Shown here in pieces: positions 54,023 to 64,000 of a DNA stretch of 64,000 nt (within the stretch, counting starts at the first letter, position 1; each line of letters begins with the position of its first letter). The notes under the pieces are model-generated. The model worked only from the letters and a program-made list of their open reading frames with translations. It was not told the DNA's origin and did not search any database. Source of the DNA: Caenorhabditis remanei (Eukaryota; Nematoda; Chromadorea; Rhabditida; Rhabditidae). The DNA lies in assembly GCF_010183535.1 (NCBI RefSeq), contig NC_071330.1, positions 2,895,717 to 2,959,716 on the forward strand. The letters run 5' to 3'. The translations under genes and the position numbers were made by a program.

Positions 54023-54247
54023 ATGGCTTTTATTGTAATTGAAAGGTAAGTCTGCAATCGCGCTCTATTGAAATGTAATTGTCAATAGAGCGCAATTACT
54101 CAATTTCGCAATTTTCTTCTCAGAGACAACATCTTGATTGTGTTATATGGGATACTAGTCGTTGAGGTGATTCTGACGATTGTGTCAATTATCGTATTCT
54201 GTTATTTGGAGAGACGTGCGAAGAAGTCGAAGAAGCACAAGTTTTAA
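54023..54247 (+). CDS. 48-residue membrane microprotein
   Basis: Two exons, 54023-54045 and 54124-54247 (AG|GTAAGT donor, TTCTCAG acceptor), giving MAFIVIERDNILIVLYGILV then a continuous hydrophobic helix through IVFCYLE and a basic tail RRAKKSKKHKF. AATAAA follows at 54268, 20 bases after the stop. The intron contains a short TCTATTGAAATG.../CAATAGAGCGCAA palindrome. Clean splice sites, a stop close to a poly(A) signal and a membrane-anchor-plus-basic-tail design make a real small gene likely, but I know no homologue. Confidence 0.5.
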
Positions 54248-54591
54248 TGAATTGTTTGGATAATTCAATAAAAAATTAAAATTTATAACTCGATTAAGTT
54301 TATTATACTGGAATTTTGTTGATCAAGTGGGCTAAACCTATAAAAATGACTGTGAGGGTTACGGTAGAAGTTGGCACGCGACGCGACCGCTGCGCTTTTT
54401 CCAGATCCAGCGAAAAAAAAAACCAGTTTTGAACGAAATACACTTCCGCACATCTTGTAAATCAAATTTTCATATTGTAAGTTTTTTCCAAAACAATTTT
54501 ATTTAAATATTCAAAGAAGAAAACAGCAAAATAATTTCAAGTAATTGTAAACACGAGAGACTACAATATACAAAAACTAGATAAAAATTAT

Positions 54592-57500
54592 TCATAGATT
54601 CGGGAATTGTTTATATACTTTCGCCATTCCATCCTTATATTTCAGCCTCAATTGTGGTCGTTTCGCTTTCAGTGTCGGGGTGAGGAGACCGTTTTCAACA
54701 GTGAATGGATCGGTGGATAGAATCACTTTTTTGACCTGAAAAAGTGAACATTTGGACATAAATTTCTAGTCTCGTAGTGAAAAAGTTTAAATCGTAGACC
54801 CCGCCCCGTTAAAAGGAATCTATCTATTAATGCTAGAAGTCCCGTTTTGAGGGCGGAGCCTAAAATTTGTTTTAAAGTGAATTCGTTGTTTGGGAATTAA
54901 AATTTCCGATGAGAATTTTATGCTCTGTCCCCAAAACAGGATAGAAAAGAGCCACAAGAGCCGCATCTACGAAATAAAAGAACCGGTACAAACAGTTTGG
55001 AGCTGACTCAAAAAGTAAAATGGTTCTTGTTTTGTGGGCCAAACGTTTAGAAGAAAAACTCAGACGTGATTTAAGGCCCCGCCCCCCAAAAATAAAGATA
55101 CAAGTGAGCCGATTCACATTTATAGCATGACAGTGAGTAGATGGACCCTGTTTTAGGGGCGGAGTCTGACATTTGAAATCGAACTTTAAATATGGAACCC
55201 GCAAACAAATTCGCTGATTTTCAGCTCTCAGACGATTTGAATTTTTTTCAATATTAGTTATCTGAAGTCAGCCCGTGTACTGCCAAAAAATTACTTTTTC
55301 TCAAGAATATTTTTTAAAATTTCGCTGGCTGAAACGAAAAGTGCGGCAGGGAATTGTGGGCGGAGCTTAAACTGCAAGCGGCGCAGATAAAGATGAATTT
55401 CAAGGTAAATTCGTGTTTTTGAAGATTTACCATGAAAAATTTACAAGTACAGTACCGCTCAAAAGGTTATCAACTTTGGCTGTTTTCAGTGGAAAATGAC
55501 CAACTTTGACAGTGTATTTCGGTGTCACCTGGTTGTTCGACAAATTTTATTTTGTATGCGTTGGACAGAACAAAAATAGCACATAATTTTTGTAGTTGAC
55601 CATTTTTTTGTAGGAACACTATCTTGAAAGTTATAGGTTGTCAAAGTGAAAATCTCCAAAATTTCGCTAATTTGCATTGAAATTAGTCGATTTTATTGAG
55701 TTATGGGTTTATTTACCTGTAACTTTCATGGTAGTGCCCATACAAAAAAATGGTCAACTACAAAAATGATGTACTATTTTTGTTCTGTTCAACCAATATA
55801 AATTTGAGCTTGTCGGACAATCAAATGACACCGAAATACCTTGTCAAAGTTGGTCATTTTCCACTGAAAACAGCCAAAGTTGATACCTTTTTGTCCGGTA
55901 CTGTATGTGTCAAAATTGTTGAAAAAATAGATTAAACTACAAAGTTATTTTGAAATGTAATGTTGCTCGTTAAAAAATCAGTTGGAATTTTATCCTTGCA
56001 GCATAAGCTCCGCCCACAACTAATTGCCGCACTTGCGGTTCTGCCCGCGAAAACTTTTTGAAAATCCCTACAGTAATTACGTGGCGAGACCCAAAAATCC
56101 TCTCAACTCAGAAAATTTCAGTTAATTTTTTTACCTGTTCAATAGAATTCAACTTGTTTGCCTTTCCAATCGCATGCAGCTCACTGAGCACAAACTCTTT
56201 CGCCTTCTCATCTTTACAAATCTCTTCCAAACTTCTCTGTCCAGCTCCCTGCTTCTCATTCCACTCCATCATCACATCTGGCTCGGGGACAACGACTGCA
56301 ATCAGCCATCTCTCTAAACTATCTCCATCCACGTATACTTGTTGTGCAACTGGAGTTCTAATATAGACTTGCTCGATCTTCTCAGGTGCCACGTACTCTC
56401 CTTGTGCCAGTTTGAAAATGTGCTTCTTTCTATCAATAATTCGAATACATCCATTTGGAAGCATCTCTCCAATATCTCCCGTTTGAAGGAATCCATCTTC
56501 ATCAAACAATTCGGCCGTTCTTTCTGGATCCTTATAGTATCCTTTTGTGACACATGGCCCCTTGATACGAATCTGAAAAATTGTCGGATTTGGAGAGTAG
56601 GGTTGTGTGTCGGGATGTCCAGATGTCCAGGACGCCTTCAGATACTCAAATTGTTGAACTAGGAAATTTCGTTCGCAGTTTATCGACGGTACGCAGCTTT
56701 ATAGAAAAGCGCGTAACTCAAAATCTCAAAATTGTGAGACTCAGATAATCTTATGTGCACGAAGTCCCCAGTTCAGTCATTTTGAGCAACCACGCTCCGT
56801 CGGATTCAGTGAACATTTTGGCGCGAAATTCTAAATCTGTGTATCCGAATGCCATTACGAAACAGCGAAATGAAAATTTGAAATTTGAATTTCCCTCTAA
56901 GTCTAGTGGAGCGCAATTTTTACTGATCACCCCCAGACCCCGTGCTGCAGCGAAATTAGTTCAAGAAAACTTTTGAATTTTCCGCCAAGTCTAGCAGAGC
57001 GCGGTTGTTACTTACACCTTCCTTCAAGAAGCTGTGCGTGCTTAAAAGTTCCATTTTTGACTGCTCAAAAATGCTTAAATTTAAACTTTCAGTGCTAATT
57101 TTTGGTACTGACAGCAGCTATCCCCAAATCATCCTCGGAATTCTGTCTGTACACATGTTTATCCGGATGTCCTTCTGATTGAAGAGTAAAATTTCCAGAA
57201 ATCTCATATATATGTTATAATCCAAAGGCAACGTCGGAATTTCCCAATTTTTAGCACGACACGCTTCTTACAGTCGCGCTCTACCGAAACCGATGAAAAT
57301 TGTGTGCGGAATTGAGGGACTCAGAGAAAAAGAGACATTTTTCAATGGCATTTCGATGGAGCGCAGTTGTAAGCACTGTGCCGAGCGAATAATTAAACAC
57401 ATCTGTCTGTAAATCCTTTATTCCGGTATCTCACCTCTCCCTTTCCATCCTTCGCAAAATAATTCAAATCCGGAACATCTCCCAACTTTACCAACGCACA

Positions 57501-60500
57501 TGGCGCCGGTGCTCCACAATGTCCAGTACTCGGATCGCCCATCCACGTGAACGTAGCCAATGCAGTACACTCTGTCTGTCCGTACCCTTCAACAATCGTG
57601 GCTCCAAGTGTCACACGACAAGTCTCGAGTACTGTAGATGAGATTGGTGCGGATCCAGTGACCATCAAGTCCACTTTTCCTCCGATTTGTTCCTGAATCT
57701 TACGGAAAACGAGACGGTCCCAAATGGTATCTCTTCCTCCTTTTCCTGCCTTCACTTGACTCAATTTTCTGGCAAATGCGAAGTTGTAGACTAGCTTAGC
57801 CATGAATCCCTGTTGTTGCACTTTGCTCTGAAATCTCTTTTCGTAAATTTTTTGGCTCCTTTGGTACCGTAACCTACCGTAATCGCGTCATAAAGCCGGT
57901 TCAACAGACGTGGCACTACTGGGAATACGGTGGGTTTGAGTGACTTGATGTCGTCAGTCAGTCCTTGAATACTTCCTCGGAAATAACCGATTTTTGATCC
58001 GAATCCGAGAAGAGTCCAGTGGGTGAGTTGTTCCATCATATGGGATAGTGGGAGGTATGAGATGTGGACCTGAAAAATCAATTTATAGGAGTCGGTTCGT
58101 TTGTCTGGAAATCTGGATGTCCGTTCAGATTGTCTGTCTGTGTATAGGTGTGTCCGAATGTCCATGAACAAAATCAAAAGGAGCATTAGTTGTGCACCTA
58201 TGTGCCTGCCCGGATGTCTGTCTGTTTGTCTGTTTGACCGGGTGTCCAGATGTCCGGATGTATTTCCGAATATGTTTGTCTGTATAGCTGAGATGTCCGG
58301 ATGTCCCGATCATAGTTTTCACTTTTCAGACTTCTGTCTGTCTTTCTGTTTTCCGGATGTCCATGTTTTCTGAAGCACAGGGACATAGAAAGTTCATATA
58401 TGAAGCATCTGCGCTCCAGTAGAATTAGCGTGAAATTCAAAAAATGTATCCAAAATGTTTCGTGTGCTGAAAAGTTGTGTTTTTCCTTTTTTAATGAATT
58501 CTATCGTTTTGCGAAGTTTTAGATATTCAAAAATAGCAAAATAAACAGAAAAAACTCAGAACTAACTCCCTATCATTCGTCCACGATATAAGCTCGTGAT
58601 TTGGCTGAGCGGCGACTCAATTGGCAACCTGCCAAAAGTGGTGTGCAAACGCGCTTTACTAGACTTCCGGTTTCGCGGGAAAATAATTTGAATTCGTATT
58701 GACTAAATATGATCCTGTGTAGAGGTAAAGTACACATTTCTGTCTGTGTGTCTGTCTGTGTGTCTGTCTGTCCGGATATCTACTCTCGCAATATTTTCCC
58801 TTTTTTTTCTGACATCATTTTGTTCTCTGAATAGTGCTAAAATGAGAGAAATGAGACCACACCTACCTGTGTTGTATCAATCATCGATGGTTGGAAAGCG
58901 AATAAGATTTTCAAAAATCCGCTGATATTGGCTACGATGTTCGAGTGAGTCAACATGACACCCTTTGGTGTTCCAGTAGTTCCAGATGTATAGCAGATGA
59001 TGTAGTTGTCTTCTGGTTTTGGGAGGTTATTGCTGTATTCGTATTGGGCTCCGAGGGACAGAGCACTGTCGAAGGACTCGATACGGATCGAGTCGATTGT
59101 GGTCTGGAAAGAGATTAAGAGTTTAGAGAAGACAAATAAAAGCTAGAAATTCGCTTTATTATCGAAGTACTTACAGTACCGGACAAAAAGGTATCAACTT
59201 TGGCTGTTTTCAGTGGAAAATGACCAACTTTGAGAGTGTGCCATTGTAATTCTGAATGTCACACCATGACCTTTTTTAATAAATCATATAGATTAAACGT
59301 AGTGCTCCATTTTTGTAGTTGACAACTTTTTTGTACGGACACTCCCTATAGAGTTATGGTAATTTAAAGACGACAGCTCAAAAATCGCACTAATTTGCAC
59401 TGGAATGGGTCGATTTGAGGAAGAAATTACTTTGTCGATATGTAACTTGCTAAGGAGTGTCCATACGAAAAAGTTGTCAACTACAAAAATAAAGTTCTAC
59501 TTCTGGTCTGTTCGATCCATAAAAATGTATTTTGTGGGACAGTTAGTCTTATTATGGCACACTCTCAAAGTTGGTCATTTTCCACTAAAAAAAGCTAAAG
59601 TTTATAGCTTTTTGTCCGGTACTGTATCTTACGGTTGTGCTCCACCGAACTTCTCTTGACAGGTTTCGGTAGAGCGCGGTTGCCAAAACAATGTCAACAT
59701 AAAAAATAATAGAACACCCACCGGTCCATTCAATAACTCAGCACTATCAATAACAATGACACTCTTCAAACTCGGCATGTTATGTCTATTCTGAACTAAG
59801 CACTCGGCCTTCTTGTATGAATCCACTATGACCACACTGATCTCTGCTTGAGACACAATGAAAGTGGCTGCTTCTGCACCGAGAGTATCATACAGAGGTA
59901 CTACAACCATTGACTGTTCGATACACGCCAGAGCGCTGATCAACCATTGTGGAGAGTTACGCGCGTAGATTCCGATGTTCGTCGTGTTGCCTGGAATACA
60001 GTTTTCGTTTAAAGGAGGACTGAAGCCACATTTTTTATAGCAGATTCTGATACTTCAGAAAATTCTGAAAACTTTCATCATTGGAGCATATAGTACTGGC
60101 CATAAAGAATATGACACATGCAGTTTTAGTTGAAAATGGTCAACTTTGAGAGGGTGTTACGGCCTCCCTGATAGTCTCACAATGTTCATTGTTTATGGAG
60201 TATATAGATCACAAATAGAGCTTCATTTTTGTAGTTGACAACTTTTTTGTACGGACACTTCCTAGAGAGTTATCTATTGTCAAAGAAATTTCTTGCAATT
60301 GTTGCCATTTTTCAGTGCTAAAAAGAGAGATTTTTGAGCTGTTTACTTTGACGATTGATAACTTCTTAGAATGGGCTCGTACAAAAAATTGCCAATAATA
60401 AAAATAAAGCTCTATTTGTGATCTACACACTTAATAAACTATCTATATTGTGAGACTCTCAGGGAGGCCGTGTCACACTTACAAAGTTGACCATTTTCAA

Positions 60501-62125
60501 CTAAAAACAACAAGTGTCGCATTCCTTTTGACCAGTACTGTATGATAAAAATCACTCTAAACGCCCTAAATTCTAGTTTTCCCGGCAAGAAATGAGCCTT
60601 CGTGGAAGAGTTTTCCCACACGAATTTTTTCCACCGTAAAGTTCAGCCAGGACTGAGCGCTTGTGTTTTGGAGTGGTTTTTGAGGAAATTGCGTAGTATA
60701 ATTTTGGCAACTGCGCGCCACCGAGATCGTCTTTCCAAAATCCATCATTCTTGGGAATGACGGATTCTTCTCAATGTGTTTTCTTTTTGTCTCCCCATTC
60801 GGTAGAGCGCATTTGCAAAAACCTTACTTCCCTTTTTCTAAAATTCCTCCCATTCCTCACCTGGCGTAAGCCCAAACTCATGAACCAACGTCATCGACAA
60901 CTTCTTCGCCTTCTCGTGAACCTCATCATAACTCAAAAATTCATAATCCGAGGTGCCAGACGATCTCGTTCCAACACACGGTCCCCCTTTGCTCTCCTGA
61001 AATAGATAATTTTATTGCACTTAATTTCCACTGATAACTGATAACACTCATAGACAATTAACTTGTTAGAAAAAAACCACTTTTTCAAAAGATATGGGTT
61101 TTGTGTGGTGGTGTGATGTCCTTTTTCGAGAACTTTGTTTTCTTATCTTATCAATTTTTTCGTCGGGGCAAAAGAAGAAGAAAAGAAAAACGATTTTAGA
61201 ACCGATAGATACAAAGAACATTGAGAATGTTTCCTCGCGTCAAGAAATGGGCAGATTTAAACATTTTTAGGTTAAAGGAGACTTCCGGACACACAGAAAC
61301 ACAAAAACACATGCACACAGACAGACACACCACGGCTTCTAAATTTAGACGGACATCCGGACAATAAGAAACACTCACAGCTGGAGTGAGTACTATTCAG
61401 CAGTCGCGCCTCGTCGAGTTCAGCGAGAATTTTGGCGCGAAATTCAAAAATCTGACTGAAAATGCGAGAAAATTTGTTCTACAGATTTGAATTTGCCGCC
61501 AAATCTAGCGGAGCGCATTTGCTACCCACTCCTAGAACCCCCAGAATAACACAAAAGCTTAACTAAAATCACAGCAGACTCAAAACATACCGTACTCCCA
61601 TAAATCCGACTGCTGGACATCTGGACAAACAGAGGTACATTACAGACAGATGGACAGACAAAATCTGATGGACTTACCTCTTTTCCTTTCAAGAAGACAT
61701 CATGAATAGTGGCAACTTCTGGATAGAATCTGGTGAGCACGTCTTCTTGCTCATTTTCCATAAGAGCACTTTTCCAGACGCCAGGTTGACCCTGTTAGAG
61801 AGATTTTGACTGCGTAGCGACTCAATTAATGGCATAGTAATACGGAGTCCCTAGTAATCACAAGTTTTGGTCTGTCACCTGCCCACGTGCGAAAAAAAAG
61901 TTGCACAAAAATTTCATTGACAGTTGTCTGACAGCTCCAAATTCCTTTGATGCCAAAACTATTCCAACTAAAATTTTAGTCACGTACCTTAACCTCAACA
62001 GCTTGTCTATCAACAGATAGACCATTTGGAAGTGACAATTTTGCAGTTTTCAGCAATTTACAATATAGAAAATATGTGGATCCGATGACCGCGGCCGCCA
62101 ATGTTAGAGCTGTCTCGTTGGTCAT
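54592..62125 (-). CDS. Long-chain acyl-CoA synthetase (ACSL type, 9 exons)
   Basis: Minus-strand exons: 62125-61988, 61791-61678, 60996-60861, 59990-59722, 59103-58867, 58069-57878, 57827-57435, 56572-56135 and 54735-54592; phases fit and give 686 residues, the normal ACSL size. It activates fatty acids to acyl-CoA with ATP (EC 6.2.1.3) at ER, peroxisome or mitochondrial surfaces. Exon 1 ([20 protein letters not shown]) gives an N-terminal membrane anchor. The AMP-binding P-loop is [13 protein letters not shown], followed by [21 protein letters not shown], then [20 protein letters not shown] and [14 protein letters not shown] of the C-terminal domain; it ends [10 protein letters not shown]. 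It belongs to the acs family; the exact C. elegans counterpart is not clear to me. Introns carry many MITEs but no coding damage is seen. Confidence 0.93.
54790..55165. repeat. Cluster of GGGGCGGAGCCT motifs
   Basis: At least four copies of GACCCCGCCCC/GGGGCGGAG with TTTAGG or CCTAAA tips in both orientations, within acs intron 8; same motif family as 33805-33922. Confidence 0.6.
55448..55905. mobile_element. Palindromic TACAGTACCG MITE, copy 3
   Basis: 458 bp, TACAGTACCGCTCAAAAGG to CTTTTTGTCCGGTACTGTA; arms of about 150 bp. Ends contain TA. Confidence 0.88.
57251..57392. repeat. GCGCTCTACCG palindromic MITE
   Basis: TTAGCACGACACGCTTCTTA ... AAGCACTGTGCCGAGCGAAT, acs intron 7. Confidence 0.75.
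58100..58380. repeat. GTCTGTCTG/TGTCCGGATG-rich low-complexity stretch
   Basis: Imperfect tandem GTCTGTCT and CGGATGTC motifs; the open frames across it are artefacts. Similar short runs at 58739-58775 and, inverted, at 61290-61340. Confidence 0.6.
59172..59626. mobile_element. Palindromic TACAGTACCG MITE, copy 4
   Basis: TACAGTACCGGACAAAAAGG to CTTTTTGTCCGGTACTGTA; perfect 17-bp tips. Confidence 0.9.
60089..60542. mobile_element. Palindromic MITE, subfamily with TAGTACTGGCC tips
   Basis: TATAGTACTGGCCATAAAG to TTTTGACCAGTACTGTA. Interior arms (GGTCAACTTTGAGAGGGTGT, mirrored) relate it to the TACAGTACCG family. Confidence 0.8.
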
Positions 62126-62437
62126 TTTCCTGGAAAATAAGAAATGTTTGTTGTAAGATTTATAAGGATACGGAAGTAATATAAGTTGAAAGATCTAGAA
62201 ACCGTAAATACGTGTTCTTATACAATATAAACTTTTGGCTAGTTTAGTGTACTTTATAGTGTTAAATAGTCTTCTTGAGAGGGGGCCATAAGTCGCTTAT
62301 TTTGAAGTCATAATTTCAGTCACAACACAGAAAAAGTGGTCTTGTGGTTCAGAGTTTCTATAGTATTGGAAAATCAAAAGAAAATGAAACTGAACCACTA
62401 AATTGTTTCAAATTTTTGCGAGTAAATTGATAACATC
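62126..62437. other. 5' flank of the acyl-CoA synthetase gene
   Basis: No repeats or coding sequence seen; presumed promoter region of the minus-strand gene. Confidence 0.35.
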
Positions 62438-62445
62438 TTTCGGAT

Positions 62446-62642
62446 CAGGGCTGGGCAAATTATTTGACCACGTTTTCAGTTCACCGTGACCCCACAACCT
62501 TGTTCCCTGAATTGAGTCACCTAATGCAAGAATTGGTAATTGGTAATTAAAAACAGCCTAGAAAGTTTTGAACAGATTGGTCAACTTGCACCAAAGTTAT
62601 CAAACATTCAAAACAAGAAATCAAATAATTTGCCCAGACCTG
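62446..62642. mobile_element. hAT-type MITE with CAGGGCTGGGCAAATTATTT ends
   Basis: 197 bp. Termini mirror over about 22 bp with one mismatch, and the 8-bp TTTCGGAT flanks both sides (62438-62445, 62643-62650). Confidence 0.92.
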
Positions 62643-62650
62643 TTTCGGAT

Positions 62651-63063
62651 CACTGAAATTTTGAAATGAAAATTGATTAATTTCTGCAAGTAGAGTAATC
62701 ATGAGGTTTTGTCTTGAAGCAGTAGCACTGGGGAGTCTAGGAAAATAATTTGGAGTTACAGACACAGAGGACCACCGTTTTAGTTGATAGTCGTGAGTAT
62801 TCTGCTAGACATTAACGGGTTCGGTCATGTTTAATACAGGAAGTTCCAGTTAAGAAGGTCCCACTTTCCAAAACATAAATATGTATTCTAATGACATGAT
62901 CCTAACCTCGCTTCATTCTGTTACTGCACAAGATTTTGATTCATTTTCTGAATGTTTACTTTTTACAAAGCATTCATTCTTTAGTCCAAACTAATCTTAA
63001 TAGGGAACCGGAACCTTACTAGGGAACCACGCGGAGTAGCAACTTCAGTTTAAGTGCTAAAAT
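62651..63063. other. No gene recognised
   Basis: Unique-looking AT-rich DNA without open frames of note. Confidence 0.35.
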
Positions 63064-63455
63064 TACCGTAAAAATTGTATTTGAGGTGCCCCTGGTGCCC
63101 TCCGACGGACCCTTTGAACAATAGAGGTGCACCCTCTAATTGAGGTGCCCTCCAGCAGTTTACACTTTTCTCTAAAATCATCATTAAATGCCTCCGAACT
63201 GTTCTCTCACATTACTATTTCAGTATTTTTATTGTTAAAAACGTAGTTTGCTATAAAAATTCAAGATTTTCTCCGTTTTTTTTGTTGTAAAAGTTCGATT
63301 AATTCGGCATAAAAAACTAATTAAATCAAACAAATTCAAAAGATAGTTGGGTATCGAGGTCTGGGGAATTCGTCGACAAAAATTAGAAGTGCACTCTCTA
63401 TTTGAATTGCACCTCTAATAGAGTTGCATGCACCTCAAATACAGATTTTATGGTA
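63064..63455. mobile_element. Mariner-like MITE with TACCGTAAAAAYTG termini, copy 2
   Basis: TACCGTAAAAATTGTATTTG ... CAAATACAGATTTTATGGTA; interior closely matches 39649-40111 (GCTATAAAA, TTCGGCATAAAAAAC, ATAGTTGGGTATCGAGGT). Confidence 0.8.
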
Positions 63456-64000
63456 ACCCAAACTTTGGAGCTGAATTTCACCAAAGCTGTCAGAAATCGC
63501 GACCGGCCGAGGCCGCGGCTTTTTTCTGAAAATTTCAAATAGCCGCGGCTTTCTAGAGTTTCAACTGAAAACATGACTTGATATACTTTTGACTTTTTGG
63601 TACCAATTTGACAACCAGGGTTCGATCCTCACTGGTGGCAAAACTTTTTTGGGCCGACCGCGACTATTTGAAATTTTCATTGTGCGACTGCCTTGATTTC
63701 TCAAAACAGGGATGGCCACTGCAAGAACAGAATATAGATTCGGAATCAGGGAAACATCAGCTTCTCTAACCATTGCGTGAGTCTTGTTAGACTTACAGTA
63801 ATTTATTTTAATTAATTTTACTAATATATTCAAAGCTCCATAATACACTTCGGTAATGATCATATTCCTGAACCCTGGAGAGTAAGATTTCGGATAAGCT
63901 GAGCATACCTAAATATAAATAGTTTCCTAAAAAATCTTTAAAATTTCAAAAGCTTGCTCAAAAACCTTTTCCTGTCAAAAAGATATTGCTCTTTGTTAAA
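63456..64000. other. No gene recognised
   Basis: Contains CCGGCCGAGGCCGCGGCTTTTT and a partner AGCCGCGGCTTT at 63498-63553, a short GC repeat also seen near 35640. No exon pattern at the window edge. Confidence 0.35.

Noticed and set aside
58100..58440. Open frames rich in Cys/Val or Arg/Thr in acs intron 5
   Set aside because: Produced by the GTCTGTCTG / CGGATGTC low-complexity repeat.
63600..63650. GGGTTCGATCC resembling a tRNA B box
   Set aside because: No matching A box, acceptor or anticodon stem could be folded around it.

Overview
ORGANISM. This is nuclear DNA of a Caenorhabditis-type nematode. Introns are short, with GTRAGT donors and TTTTCAG acceptors. TTTCAG sites just upstream of start codons look like spliced-leader acceptors. 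Gene families are nematode-typical: REF-1-type double bHLH, F-box arrays, a CYP25-like P450 and an atgp/gln/hsp-1 neighbourhood. I recall that in C. elegans atgp-1 (F26D10.9), gln-5 (F26D10.10) and hsp-1 (F26D10.3) share one cosmid, so the left half is probably a rearranged version of that locus. The species cannot be fixed from sequence alone. LAYOUT 1-13 kb. An exon of an atgp-like gene (minus strand) is split by a full-length 9.7-kb Ty3/gypsy-type LTR element (147-9840): identical LTRs, 4-bp target duplication, tRNA-Gln-type primer site. Its internal ORF has the unusual order gag, envelope-like, protease, start of RT; the rest of pol is missing. LAYOUT 11-17.5 kb. Two F-box-type genes or fragments (one with a MITE inserted in frame in its F-box exon), a CCGCCTT-rich inverted-repeat element, a hAT MITE, a solo LTR and a decayed NDUFAF2-like fragment. 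LAYOUT 17.6-30.6 kb. A large imperfect inverted duplication of a glutamine synthetase gene. The minus copy has lost part of its catalytic exon; the plus copy is intact but its first intron holds nested transposons. Between the arms lie a first exon of an hsp-70 gene and a frameshifted 5' part of atgp; an atgp 3' exon follows the plus copy. MAIN FIND. In gln intron 1, at 23550-27462, lies a 3.9-kb DNA transposon with CACTG... terminal inverted repeats and a 6-bp duplication. Its multi-exon transposase shares with the RAG1/Transib superfamily the Asp, the second Asp followed exactly 19 residues later by a CxxC, and the HxxxxH followed exactly 20 residues later by Glu. It also carries a PHD-type zinc finger inside the catalytic region. 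LAYOUT 30.8-44.4 kb. An intact 8-exon cytochrome P450, three near-identical copies of a 101-residue cysteine-rich secreted protein (two direct, one inverted), and a REF-1-family double bHLH gene with a truncated relative. LAYOUT 45-62.1 kb. Three intact genes (phosphatidylserine synthase, a 299-residue membrane protein, a long-chain acyl-CoA synthetase) and a 48-residue membrane microprotein, all heavily invaded by palindromic MITEs. Phosphatidylserine synthase and acyl-CoA synthetase both serve membrane-lipid metabolism, but they are transcribed toward each other and show no sign of an operon. 62.1-64 kb holds only MITEs and unique DNA.
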